Part shown: positions 46,333 through 59,032 of the stretch, piece by piece
Layout: every line of letters begins with the position of its first letter
Position numbering within the stretch: the stretch's first letter is position 1
Origin: Cordia subcordata
Taxonomy: Eukaryota; Streptophyta; Magnoliopsida; Boraginales; Cordiaceae
Direction: 5' to 3'
Assembly (NCBI GenBank): GCA_028554755.1
Contig: JAPTOF010000004.1
Span: 5,103,001 to 5,167,000 of the forward strand
Length of the DNA stretch: 64,000 nt
The notes under the pieces: generated by a model
Told to the model about the DNA's origin: nothing
Database searches by the model: none
What the model saw: the letters and a program-made list of their open reading frames with translations, nothing else
Translations under genes and position numbers: made by a program

Positions 46333-49300
46333 CTAAATCTCCTGGGTAGGGTCCTGGTGCGCCATGCCTCCTAACTGTAAGCTTGCTGGAGAACCAGCAA
46401 GTGAGTTTTCTCGGCCAGAGCCACCGAGAGCACCCCTCGACTTCTTTCTCTTCACGCTCTGAGCCCAGCCAACAAGGCTGAGTTGCACGTGCTCATCAAA
46501 TATTGCCTTCTTGAAACGCGTTCCCATCTTTTTTTTTGGCCCAAGACAGAACAAACAAAAAGATTTAGCCTTCCATGTTGGGATTAATCAATCAAAACTT
46601 GCCTTTCGGGAGATTTGAGCGGTACTTTACCTGAGTGACAATGGCATAAAGAGGTAATGTGCTGTAACTGCAGAGTAGCTGAATAAAGACTCTGAAGTGG
46701 CCAAATGCAGTCATCATAATGTTTATTGTCATTAAAACAGAAGAAAGATTCAAGTTTACTAGACAAATAAGAACAACAGAGGGCTTTAATATGAAAGCCT
46801 TACCCTATGATTAGCCTAGGAACAATGAAGAAGATTCGTCCCATGATGCAGGAGTGCAAGCCAAATATAACCTAAAGTTATTTAGTGTTACTGAATGACA
46901 GTGAAAGTATATGACAGTATCAAGTAGTGAAAGCGAGGTTCAGAGGATCGACATATACCAAAATCCAAAAGAAATATGCTATCTCAAAGGCATTTTGGAA
47001 GAGAATAAAATGCATCAATTTTAGGACAAGACGGGGCCGATGGAACCAAAAGTGATTGTCAGAAGGTTGCACTATCAACTCCCCCTCTATAGCCACATGT
47101 TTCTCTGCAACATCATGAGCCAGCTCCGCAATGACATGCTCCAACTTGGTGCCAACAGCAAGTAGAAGCTGGATAAATAAATAATCGAAGATGTGAATTT
47201 TAAGGTGAAAATATCATCATATGGTTGAACTTTGGATATTCCACTTTTCTCTTGAAAAGAGATTAGTAGGATTTAAAGGAAGAGACGGAATGAATAAAAC
47301 ACTGGAAAAAGAACAAAGTTGCAGCAAAAGAGTCTGTAGAATGGAAATTCTTCTAGAATTGCAATCTATAGCTGTTCAATTCAAGCAAAACTAGTTGTAT
47401 TGGGTTCAATGCTTCATAAATTGAAAAAGGCTCAAGAAACAATTCATCTTATAAGAGAATACCAAGAGGTCTTCATGCTGTCAAACCTATTTTTAGGTGA
47501 TACTGATTCCTCTAAATTACAGCAACTTCTTGCAACTTAAAAATATGATGTTTCTCTAACCATTGAGCAGTCATGCATAACAGACATGAAATACATTCAA
47601 TTCAAGATAATGTTTCAGGAACTCACAATAAAAGGAATGAATGCTATCCAGAAATATGTATGCCAGCCTGCAAAGGAAATGAAAATCTTTTGAAAACAAT
47701 CATCGAGTCAAAAATCTTCAAAAGGTAAATGGTGCAAGCAAAATTCAATCGTGATGCATCCCAAATGCCAAAAAGAAATCGCAGAGAAAAAGAAAAGGTT
47801 ACTACTCCCATGTGGGACATATTGTATCATTTGCCAACCCCAGATTTTCTAAAGTGACAAAATTAAGCCAGAATTTTACTGCTCTGAGACATTAATATTG
47901 TGAACAAGCATGAAATCCTGCACAATGTCCATATCCTGTAATGATTTGGTAGATACGTGGCCACTTGAAAGAGGAACTTCTCCATCTCCGATCACCAAGC
48001 TAATAAAGCAACTAGAGGCATCATTACAAACTTTACTCCTAGTGCTTCCAGGAATTCATCAAGAAAACTCCAAAGTGAACCAAATAGACTCAACTCAAAG
48101 TAAGGAATTCATACCATTGATATTCGACAACAAGAAGATGTCCGCAAATATCCACAAATACCAACTGTGACCATATAAAGTCAGATTTTCCAGTTAATTA
48201 AGTGAACCAATAGCCAAAGGATGATTCTTTAAGAGAAAAAACATAGCTCGAAAAAACAAATATAATATCGATCATCTTAAATATTACTTGCCTTATGCCA
48301 ACGACTTTCTTAAAATCATCTTCCAGAGTGCGGATCATGTACTCGTGAAAGTTAAACGTTGGGTTTCCCCTGCAATGTGTCTAAATTATGGACATTTTCA
48401 ATATAGTCATAGTGCAAATAAAGTAGCAGTGGCAAAGTAAATCAGAAATCTTAAAGACCAAAACAACTCCACATATCTAACACTTACCATGATGAAACCA
48501 TGTCGGAGCGCCAGATAATCTGATTTTGTCACAGATCCATAGAATTGCTTAAAAAAGGAATGCTGAAAAAGCACAAAAAAATGACTGTCAATGTGATGCT
48601 ATGCAACACTGGATGACTATGACTGATTAACGGATGCCAGCCTAACCCTGAATCAACCATGATTAGTTAGTCTCCAATATACAGATGCAAATTGACTGTT
48701 AAGAAGCAGAAGTGGGTAAACGCTTCTAATTTTTTCTACCTCTACTTCCATGGGGTCCAAGCAACCACATAAGCACAATAAAGCAATATAAATGGCCTCA
48801 ACATTGTGTCATGTAAAGCCGAACATGCCTTCTTTATTCAATTCAGGACTTGAAATTTGATCAAACTTAAACTAGAGGGACGTATAGAAAATGAGACATT
48901 TTGTGGCATCTCAAATTGAAAAGTGCAATCCAAAAATTGAGAAGGAGAATTTAATTAATATACACCATTTAATTCTTTGTGCTCATGAAATGCATATTTT
49001 TCTCACTTGATATGTACTATAATTTGCCTTTTCCAACTTTGAAATTATTCCCACAACTCAAAGCACCAAGCTACTTGGATTTGAGTTTTCCAAAGCTTTG
49101 TGTTAGCATGTCTGTCATAGCTATTAGATTCCATACATCTACTATGCTTTGTGATGTCTCAATGCCGCAATTTCAATAGTGATTTTTATGCTTATTCAAA
49201 AAAAACTATCATACCTAAGAAAATAATAAGTGCATGTATAGATTATAGAAGCTACTGACAAATAAATTCCATAAACAGCATTGAGAACCTTACACAATTT

Positions 49301-51925
49301 AACAAAATATAACTCATTCACGCATGAAATCAAATTTTACAATGCTAATGAATCTATTAGGAGTCCAAGAACTATAAAGTAACCACTTACCAACCAACCC
49401 AAAGTAGCTGAAGTTTTACCTACACCATGAAACCTTTTCCTGATGAAATGGTGTTCATGAACATGGGTGAACTTTGGCTCAAGACCTGTCCGTGGAAGTC
49501 CATAATTAGAACTTAGAAGCATTTTCGAAAAATAAAAAACTGAAAGAAATGGAGGTGATTCACTAACACATTATGACAATTAGTTTCTTACACCAAGATT
49601 ATCTGCTTGCCATTTTTTCCAGATAAAACCTCACACAGCACAAAATTCATGCTATAATCAGTATGATGTTATTTACAATAACCTTTTGAGTACTTTTGAA
49701 ACTGGAATTATGAAATGACAACTAGTATTTGCATATAATTCGTACAAACACGTTTGCAAAAGCAAATACTGCTCTAATGTTTAGACAAATTACTTGATAT
49801 GCCAAATGACAGATCTAATTTGCCATGGTAATCATCTATACCTTCCTCGGTGCTAGGATTATCTTTTGCAACGGAATCTTCCCATTGCTTCCATTGACGT
49901 ATCTACATCAGAACAAAGAAATCATCAGTAAGACAATTAAAGGAACAAGCCCATAACACAAAAGAGAAGTAAAGTTCAAGTGAGTGCTCACCTTTGCCTC
50001 TCCAAATACAAGAGTGAGAACAGAAAATGTCACATGTACAATGGCCAAGACAAATATAAAGATGTGAAGATGATGCAATGCCTCCAGAGATAATAAAGGG
50101 ACTTCATGCTGCAAGAATTCAAAGCAGAAGTATTTTAATAGACATCTTATTGCATAGAACCTATATATAGAAGCTGTAATGGAATAACAGATAGTATAAC
50201 AAGTAGGCGCGAATGCAGGGCAGGGGAGGAGAAATAATTGCCTCATTGATAAATTTTGGGTGTTTCTCAAATCACCATCAAACATTTGAATTGCCTCACA
50301 ATCAAACATTTGAATTGCCTCAGCTAGTTTCAAAGATTACTTAAAAAGTTTATCCAAGTAATTGCAGTATACGAAAATCAACAGTTTATAACACAAAAGA
50401 CCACTTTTTTCATTTGATAACTGAAAAAACAGATAAAACTATCATATTCTGCATAGAGGTTAAAAGTAGACCATCCAATGAACGGTGAATCTACTGCAAT
50501 AATACCATAAACAGAACGAAGCCAACCTATTGCATTACCTTTGCACAATGAGAAACATCTTCTGCAAGCAAGTGCCTATGATGAGCTTCTGGACTAGCGT
50601 GAGAAGCGTGTGGAGCGTGTGAAGTCTGTGAACCATGTGAAGCGTGTGGCAAGGCACATGGGAGCAAATGCCTGGTAACATTTTTATGCACGCAAATATT
50701 GACTAGTCTACCTTGAAACACTGTCAATAGCAGTGATATAAAACCCAACAACATCAACTCTGCATTCAGGCAACACTAAAACCAGTTTAAAAACACATCT
50801 CAGGAAATCTGATCACTCTACCAAAAACAATAACAACCCAGCCAATTTGCATAAGATAAGGTGCAGTTAGATAACGTTTATATTTATAGGCCCAAATTAC
50901 TTGAGTTTTGGTTAAAGAGTAATTAAAATGGTGAGAAACAAATAGAGTGGTGAGCATGACCCTCTTTAACTTTCTGTAAAGCTTCAAAAAGAGGCTTCTG
51001 ATTCTTCTTCTTCAGATACTGCATAGATTTTCAGCAAATGAGAAACACTATTAGCTCCCACCAAATAATTTTTCAAATAATCTGCATAATTAAGCTTTAA
51101 AAAGCAAAAAGTAACATAAAGAGCACTTTCTTCAAACACCCATCAGAAAACCGGAAAAACACACACACACACACACACACACAAAAAAAGCATACAACAC
51201 ATGCTCTCACAACGACCCAATTACGGGGAGCCAAAAAATTTAGGTAGGGTGAATTCTTAACAGATTTTTAATTCAGAATATTAAAGAAAAAAATTTTTGA
51301 CAAGAAATCTCACTTAGAAAGCAATAACACAACATATTTAATTACATAGAAAAATTAAATTATTTCTCATTACTAAATCCAGAAAAAATTATATATTGTA
51401 CATCATATTGATCCACCAAAAAATTATATATTGTATATTTATCATCACCAATTGGTATTCTTATCTCCTCTTTTCCACAGCATAAAAATCATAAATGACA
51501 TCATAACCAGTGCCAAAATTTTCGATTATTTCCTTCTCAATATATGTAATTAAGGAATTTGCAAAACAATCGTGTAATTTTTTGGTCTTCCCTTAAATTG
51601 TTTAAAAGACAAAATTACTTATTAAACAAATACAAATATCTTATAAGTAATAGCCTACTATTCCCCACTGCATGCATGGAACGATGCATAATGCATGCGA
51701 CGTACACAAATATTAATTACTAGATGACGAATGATTTAGTGTTGTTTTTCTTTTTTATTTTGTAAAAGAGGTGATCAGATTAGTAAAATGAGAGACCTTT
51801 CCGGTGAAATGGAGGAGGCGTTCGACGGCGAGAGAGATGGCAACGATGACGGTGCACACGGCGGCGACCACCCATGTTGGTGTGAACTCTATCGACCCCG
51901 GCTCGTCATCCTCAGTCTCACCCAT
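46333..51925 (-). CDS. MLO: MLO-like seven-helix membrane protein (MLO1-type)
   Basis: Fourteen exons, read downward: 51925-51797, 51018-50961, 50759-50539, 50108-49992, 49902-49842, 49485-49391, 48562-48488, 48380-48292, 48164-48115, 47667-47627, 47168-46959, 46871-46804, 46691-46631 and 46527-46333. They encode 489 residues with consistent phase. Family marks in order: EFTPTWVVAAVCTVIVAISL (helix 1), KPLFEALQKVKEELMLLGF, FGEAKIRQWKQWED, SDYLALRHGFIMTHC, GWHTYFWIAFIPF, IEGELIVQPSDNHFWFHRPR, and the C-terminal calmodulin-binding helix KKAIFDEHVQLSLVGWAQSV. Cysteines of the first extracellular loop are present. MLO proteins are plasma-membrane proteins, reported as calcium-permeable channels, that act in powdery-mildew susceptibility, root thigmomorphogenesis or pollen-tube reception depending on clade. 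The first helix resembles the MLO1 group. Intron 8 is GC-AG. The first loop has an unusual His/Ser-rich repeat. Confidence 0.93.
48290..48292 (-). other. Non-canonical GC splice donor in MLO intron 8
   Basis: Reading the minus strand, exon 8 ends GTTGGCATAAG and is followed by GCAAGTAAT. The G|GCAAGT form is the recognised GC-AG variant of the consensus donor. Using it keeps the family sequence VVGISWYLW across the joint (AG plus T gives Ser), whereas no GT donor nearby does. Confidence 0.85.
51161..51182. repeat. AC microsatellite in MLO intron 1
   Basis: A run of ACACAC about 22 bases long followed by a short A run, between MLO exon 1 and exon 2. Confidence 0.9.
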
Positions 51926-53641
51926 CCCTCCTCACAAAAACTCCCAAAAATGCAAAATTCTGAAAAAGAAAATTGAAATTATGCGAAAATGGTCTTCCAT
52001 ATGAAAAATGCAAATAGATCAAAAGAAAAAAGAAGAAAAGAGAACGAGTGGAAAATGTATATCTAAATCAATGCAGATGGATCTTGTGTGTGTGTGTGTA
52101 GTGTGTGTGTGGTGTGGGTATGCGCTATTTGTGCTTCAACCTTCTTATAGACACGTTGGTGATGTCACGTTCGACAACGACGATGATGTTCTTTTAAAGC
52201 TTACATTGATGCTGGATTTAGTGAGGCAAATGCTTCAAACCCACCAAAGAAAATTCTTGATCATTTTGAACGAATGACTCAAATATTATCGTATAAATAT
52301 GAATGGTTGAAATGATCTTTTCGTATTAATATGAAAAATTTTAATTGATACGAGAGCACACTAATCGAAAACTAATGATGACACTTCCAAGCAACAAATT
52401 GTAAGTATTGATAAGACCATGGTAGTTAGTTTGGGACTAGGGTGAAGCAATAACTTCTTGTAAGTTTAGGATTTCAAGCTAATTTATATTGCTCATTTAC
52501 AAAAAGAACTTTAGGTTAAGTAAAAAATTTTTTTAAAAAAAAAAAGGTTAAAAATTAAGAAACTCCAAATTCTAACTTTTAAGAAAACACTACATGAAAT
52601 TGTTTTTACGTTATATACTCTTTTATATTTTTTAAATCTTAATATTACTTTTAAAACAGTTGAAAGTTTGCTAGCATTAAAAAAGTTTTGTCAACCGTTA
52701 TAATGGCTTCCCTCCTGATGGCACTTTTTTTTTTGGAACCTCAGTATTTATAACTCAAATTTTGCATGGAACTGCCAAATCAAACAGAATAGAACTATAT
52801 TAATCATGGATGGCCAACTTTGGGTTGCAGGTACCCCTTGGAACCCATTTCATCGAAGAGCCGCCAGGGTCAATCAAAACAATACTTGGCGATGATTCGC
52901 GAGGAGTTTCTTTGCAAAGTCAGATTTTGACGTAATTACCCGGCTTCGCCTCCACATGACCCCAAAAAAACAAAAAAACAAAAAAAAAAAGTTTTATATC
53001 TCAATATTTAGGCCCAATTCTTTCTTATACGCATGGTATTTATACTACAGTAGGGAGGCCCAGGCCCAAACTTAGAAAGTAGGTGTTGGACTGCAACCAT
53101 TGGACACAAGGACAACTGACAGGCCCAATACTTTCGCTTCTGCACTTCAATATCATCTTGCAGCCCTCTCATTGGCCCAACCCTCCAATAAAAGTGGAGA
53201 AACCAAAAAAAAAAGGCCAACAGAACGAATCAACAAACAGATCTAAACGAGTGGCAGAAAAGTGAGCTAACGTGGCACTCATCCACTTATATAAAATAAT
53301 AAAAATTTAATAATAATAATAATAAGTTTGACATATAAAACAAAAACAAATCAGCTAACATAATATTCATAATTAATTTTATAATTACAACGTCTCCATA
53401 GGTATTATCTATTTATAGCGACAACGACAATTAAATCCAAATTAATGTTATCACCATTTTGCTGTTTATCTTAATGCATTTAGAATCCATTATGGAATGA
53501 CATGAAAAGAGCAGTTTAGTCATATTATCATTTTAAAATATATTTGTTATGTCACGAGATGCTCTTAAATTGATGATCAGAAAAATTAAAACATATTACG
53601 TGGGTTACATGTCACATGTTTCATTAACCTTAGTATCCTAA
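51926..53641. other. MLO upstream region and intergenic spacer
   Basis: The MLO leader and promoter lie in the first part, including a TG repeat at about 52086-52112. The 89-codon plus frame at 52008-52277 covers that repeat and runs antisense to MLO; it has no domain. From 52300 on the DNA is AT-rich, apart from a mixed patch at 52815-53240 with no recognisable gene. Confidence 0.45.
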
Positions 53642-54015
53642 GAGGGTGTTTGGCTTTGCTTATAAGCAAGTCACACTTGTTTTTGAACCAAAAAAAATAG
53701 TTCATATTTAATAAATTCTGCTTATAAATAAATTTTATCTATTTATAAACAAGTAAAATAAAAAGCAATTACGTTTCTTATTTTTTTTTCTTTAATTGTT
53801 TCTAAACATACGTACTTTGATCAAACAAAAGAACAATACTACCTATCAAAAAGAAAATACAACACTCCCCTATTATATCCTTTTCCACTATTTTAACAAA
53901 CACCGATATTTATAAATGCATGTTTACCAGACATATAAATAACTTGTAAACACATTTTATTTCAACACTTTTTCACTTGCTTATAACAATGCATCAAACA
54001 AAACCAAATGCCCTC
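53642..54015. mobile_element. MITE, second copy of family A (about 374 bp)
   Basis: The left end reads GAGGGTGTTTGGCTTTGCTT. The reverse complement of the right end reads GAGGGCATTTGGTTTTGTTT. TTATAAGCAAG occurs just inside both ends. These termini match those of the element at 6199-6617, but the interior differs in length. There is no coding sequence. It ends about 90 bases before the GLYR1 TATA box, so it forms the immediate upstream border of that promoter. Confidence 0.72.
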
Positions 54016-54102
54016 CAGTAGTGCTTAATAATTAATATTAATTATTATTTGTATTAGTACAAGGTAGTGTAGAGAGCATGTACACACACACATATATATA
54101 TA

Positions 54103-54108
54103 TATAAA
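54103..54108 (+). promoter_or_regulatory. Possible TATA box of the GLYR1 gene
   Basis: TATAAA ends a TA repeat (54092-54106) and is followed by GTAGCAGG. It lies 61 bases before the start codon at 54169, allowing a short leader starting near 54135. The repeat context weakens the call. Confidence 0.45.
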
Positions 54109-54168
54109 GTAGCAGGACAAAAGAATAGTGCTTGCATTATTGACTGCGCAGATACTAAAGAAAGCGAA

Positions 54169-57100
54169 ATGGAAGAAATAGGGTTTTTGGGGATGGGAAT
54201 AATGGGGAAGGCAATGTCTATGAACTTGCTGCGCCATGGCTTTAAGGTCACTGTTTGGAACCGCACTCTCTCTAAGGTATACTTTGATACTTATAACTCA
54301 CTATTTCATTTTTTCTGTTTATGTGTGCAAAGAAAACGTAGTTTTCTACGTGGTCTGTGTTGTATGGATCTAATGACGTCACTCAGATCGTTGCGACACA
54401 CTTGAATGTCCGTTTGTTTCCGTGAAATCTTTTTTTGTATGTATGTATGTATGTATGTATGGATATATGTATACACATGTCTTATATGGTTAATGGGGTA
54501 AGATACCATTTCATTGTTTAATAGTGTGCAGAGTGTTTTTGCTAAGGAAAATATGATGTTATTTTAATGTAAAGCGATGGAGAATATGTTGGAAAAATGC
54601 AATGAAGAAGATGTTACCGTTTCTTGATTAGTGATGAATTAACTGGAACAAAGTTTATGATTTAAGTTAATAAGCAAGAAGGACAATTACATGTAAGAAT
54701 TTGCCCGATCATGGTATACGAGACTTCATTAGAAAATGATACGTAAAATAATTTCTGCAGTGCACAAGAAGGAGCAAAGTGACACTTTGTTAAATGAAAT
54801 AATTATTGAAGCTTAACGGCCTACTCAACATTATGAATATGCATCTGAAATCTGGAGTGTTTACTCAATGTTGTGAATTACTTGAACAACAGAGGCTTTA
54901 GAAGCTAAAATGGAGATGGGATTTGACGTGTTCGGTTTTCTAATTTTTAGCTAATGGTTTACTACAATGAATCATCGGAAATTTTGATCATCAACTTCAG
55001 TTTATTTGTTGAAAAGGATACCTGCTTTGAGCTAGTTCTTTGGGGGGGAAATCTTGAATTTTGTTGTTTTATATGTGAAAGATAAAAGAATTTCATAATT
55101 GAATTATGCAATACAAATGCCAAAAGATTGCAACACTTTTGTCATTGATGCAGTGTGACGAATTGGTGAAACATGGTGCTTCTGTTGGAGAAAGTCCGGC
55201 AGCTGTAGTGAAGAAATGCAAGTACACCATTGGAATGCTGTCTGATCCCGCTGCAGCTCTTTCGGTTAGTCAAGAAATATGTTGACTTGTATTTGACATT
55301 TAAAAACATTTGTACTAAATGCATGTTCTGATGGCTGCTTAGGTGGTTTTTGACAAAGATGGTGTTCTTGGGGAAATTTGTAGTGGAAAAGGATACATTG
55401 ACATGTCAACTGTCGATGCTGATACTTCTTCAAAGATCAATGAGGTTTGCCATACATGTAAAGATATTTGAATATGATTTCTCGTCCTTTAAATCATTAC
55501 ACTGCTAGCATATATTCTTGAAATTATCTCCCCTAGTAAGTATAAGATCAACTTGCAACCTCAATCAACTTTAATGAAATGGTTCCCTTTCCCATTTCTT
55601 TTTCTAACTTAAAGTTGTGCCAATAGTAATCATTTGTATCTTTATTCATGTTACTTCCATTTACTTTCTATGCAACCGGAATAGATTGTTTTCCAGAAAG
55701 ATATGCAAATATTCCTCCTTACTTTTCAGAACATTAAATATCTAGTTATCAATACTATGTTAGTCCCATGAGTTGCTCTTTTTAGAATGTACTAGTCGTT
55801 CAGTTTAGAAGAAAGTGAAACAAGGACAAAGCTATAATAATTATACTGTACCTTGTCGCCCTTTTCATGTTTGCAGGCAATTACATCAAAGGGTGGCGAT
55901 TTCCTTGAAGCTCCTGTTTCAGGCAGCAAGAAGCCTGCTGAAGATGGTCAATTGGTTATCCTTGCTGCTGGGGAGAAGGTAAATATACTCTAATACCTCT
56001 TCATTTCTCTTACACTTCTAACTTTAATTTTTTATTGCTTTGCTCGGTTTTCATAATATTTATTCTTCATCTAGATGATTGCTTTGGTTGGCAATTGTAT
56101 TTTCACGAAGTATGTAGACTTGGAAGAGGCTAACTTCTCAAAGGCGTAACCCTGTAGAGACTAGAACTGATATATATCATCCTTACTCTTAAGTTGTTTG
56201 AATGTACAGGCACTATACAATGCAGCAATTCCTGCTTTTGATGTCATGGGAAAGAAGTCTTTCTACCTTGGGCCCGTTGGAAATGGAGCGAAAATGAAAC
56301 TTGTTGTCAATATGATAATGGGCAGGTGACCTACTGGTCTGTTGTTATTGATAGTTCGATCAGTCGGTTTAATCTACTTGTTATATGAAGAAAAAAAAAA
56401 AGATTAAAGATGTATCTCGCAAATTTTCCTGATTGATATCTGTTCCAATCTTTTTTCCTTGTACTTTTGTTCTGCACATTCAAGAGCTAAGACCATCCCT
56501 GTGCTATGTTAATACATTATGCTTCCACTACTCAAATTGGAAGTCTTCATCTGGTTGCCATGATATTTTGGGTAACAAATTTGAATTTTAATGTTAAATG
56601 ACTAACAGGGCCTAAAGTTAAGGGGGTTTTAACTTTTATGTACTATTTTTGTGTTTGAAATGTATAGATGTTAATAGTCTTGTTAATATGCAGCATGATG
56701 AATGCATTTTCTGAGGGACTTGTACTGGCTGATAAGAGTGGGTTGGATCCTCATACGCTTCTTGATGTGTTGGTGAGAAGCTGAAAATATTTTGGTTTAG
56801 AAAATCATTTGGTTGTTTTTGCTGCTGACATTCTATACGTTTATTCTTGCAGGACCTTGGTGCCATCGCGAATCCAATGTTCAAGTTGAAGGGTCCTGCT
56901 ATGATAAAAAACAATTATGCTCCTGCGTTTCCTCTGAAACATCAGCAGAAGGATATGAGGTTGGCCCTTGCCCTTGGGGATGAAAATGCAGTACCAATGC
57001 CAGTCGCTGCTGCTTCAAATGAGGTTTGTGTTTCTTACCTGGTGTTATGGTATTTTTCAATCTTAATCTTAGATTACAAAGAGGATCTTTGAGGGTTGTT

Positions 57101-57738
57101 CATCAAAGTCAGTTGGATGAAAACCATAATCCTTCCAAATAGGCATATCCTTTTCAAGTTCATTGAATGAAGCAAGAGCCATGGTCATGCATGTTTAGGA
57201 GCAGAATATGTGTATAGAAATTACTTTTCAAGTATTCGGGGAGCCAGGTTAAGTTGAGGGCTTGTCTTACAACCATCAAGACTTTTGTGGCAATCTCATC
57301 TCTATCATGCTTTTATTACCCAATCCAAACCGAACCGAACTTGGCTTTAACCCAATAGGTGAAGTTGGTCACGTAGATTTAGCCATGCCACTCAGCCCTT
57401 TTGAAAGTTGTCTCTTCTATTAACTTCATACACGCAAGATCTCATTTAAACGATTCTATCCAAACTCATCTTAGGAATTCCTTTTCTTGCTAAGTTGTAT
57501 TGCATTTATAAAATGTTAGAACTATCTTAAATCGTTCTCGCTTGTCATCAGTCGGGGGTCGAATTGCCTCACTCTTAATCTTTTACTTACTAATTTTCCC
57601 ATAGATTTATTATGGTCATAATATTAACAAGACTGTGCTGGTCATCTGTTGTAGGCATTTAAGAAAGCCAGGAGCATGGGATTGGGAGAACTTGACTTCT
57701 CAGCTGTTTACGAGACTGTCAAACATCCCAGCAAGTAA
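54169..57738 (+). CDS. GLYR1: Glyoxylate/succinic semialdehyde reductase
   Basis: Eight exons: 54169-54276, 55154-55264, 55343-55444, 55877-55978, 56210-56325, 56694-56772, 56853-57023 and 57655-57738. They encode 290 residues, one more than I recall for Arabidopsis GLYR1. The enzyme belongs to the beta-hydroxyacid dehydrogenase family and uses NADPH to reduce glyoxylate to glycolate and succinic semialdehyde to 4-hydroxybutyrate. It detoxifies aldehydes from photorespiration and the GABA shunt. Visible motifs are the Rossmann dinucleotide loop GFLGMGIMG (residues 5-13), the substrate loop [15 protein letters not shown] (about 120-134), and [12 protein letters not shown], whose Lys171 is the expected catalytic lysine. 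The cofactor-end segment is [20 protein letters not shown]. There is no N-terminal extension, which fits the cytosolic isoform rather than the organellar GLYR2. The C-terminus ends HPSK. Confidence 0.95.
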
Positions 57739-59032
57739 TCCTGCTCAGATCCATCTGCAGTTGGGCTGGCTAGTCCCGGCTGCGCTCTGAAGAAGTTTGT
57801 CATCACGAAACCTCCATCTCTGCAGCCATTGAGATTGTGATTAAGGTCTAGAAAGTAGCTTTAAGTTCATTTCAAGGGCGTGATGATTTTTGTGCTTGAA
57901 ATTCATGATCTGATCCTTTACAAAAGCATGGAGACACTTCAATCTATGAAGTAGTGACTCTAGATGAAGTATTGCAATGACTGAAGTACTTAATCCTAGG
58001 TGCGGACACCAATATTTCCTAAGAATATCCGCGGGAGAACTAAAGTAGCATTATAATTTTGGACAAGTGAAGTTATGAACTTTTCTAAGTTTTTTATTTC
58101 ACTAAATGAGATAGAATAATTAAATTTGACAAGACCGCTCCTTTCGATTAAAAGCAACTCTATACACGAAAAATCTTATTGTTTATATCGAACTCTTTTT
58201 AGATCATCTTCTAGTCTCTGTTGCAGTAAAATTAATAATTTAATTTGGGTAATTTTGATTTCAGAAGGAAAACAATATGCGTCACGTACATTTTTGCTTC
58301 TCGTCTTTCACTTAAAACAGAATCTACACCTTCACTGAACAACGAATGGATTTCACTGCTTTTCATCCGAGAATACAGGCCTTGATCTGGTGAAAGCTGC
58401 ACATTGCCACCTCGCCTAGAAGCTACACATTGCGGCCTCGCCTCTTTGGATTTCTGTTTCACGAAGGAAGATGCCGAGAACGCATAAGCCAGGAGCATGC
58501 CTACCCATGGATTCACAATCCGGATAGTGTTCTACTAAACGAGAAATGCGGTAATTCCAAAGGGTGTTCAAAACTAAAACAAGATACCAAGATACTCAAT
58601 CCAATTGCCAGTTATTTTTCATTCACATGCACTTCTCCCAGAGACAGGACAGGTTTCGAGAGAGGGATGGGAGGTGAGGTGACTGCATCGTTGGTTAATA
58701 CCCGCTGACTTCCAGTGCGCCCTTAATCGATAATCCACCTAATTAAGCTAACTATATACAGATTTGGGGTGACAACACTTCAAGAACAAGAATGGCAATA
58801 ACAAGAGGCTGGAGCCACGAGGTGACTTCCTCCAGCTTGTCGACGTACAATATTGCATGTCTGGAATACAAGAGAGTTCAATCCTTCACTTCAACAGAAA
58901 GGCACCATATAAAGCACAGAACCAAAAACACCACTTTACACACCATCTTACATATATATGTGATATGACAACATAGTAGGCAGTTCTATCCCTGCACGAT
59001 CGCATAAAGTTTGGATGGTATTTCCTGTGGTC
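57739..59032. other. Spacer between convergent GLYR1 and oligoribonuclease genes
   Basis: It should contain both 3' untranslated regions. The 94-codon minus frame at 58232-58516 and the 92-codon plus frame at 58430-58708 lie antisense to each other and show no domain. No element ends are recognised. Confidence 0.5.

Noticed and set aside
48292..48369. MLO exon 8 starting at the AG before GGGAAACCC
   Set aside because: That start gives an immediate stop (GTT TAA); the upstream acceptor at 48381-48382 keeps the THCRGNP family sequence in frame.
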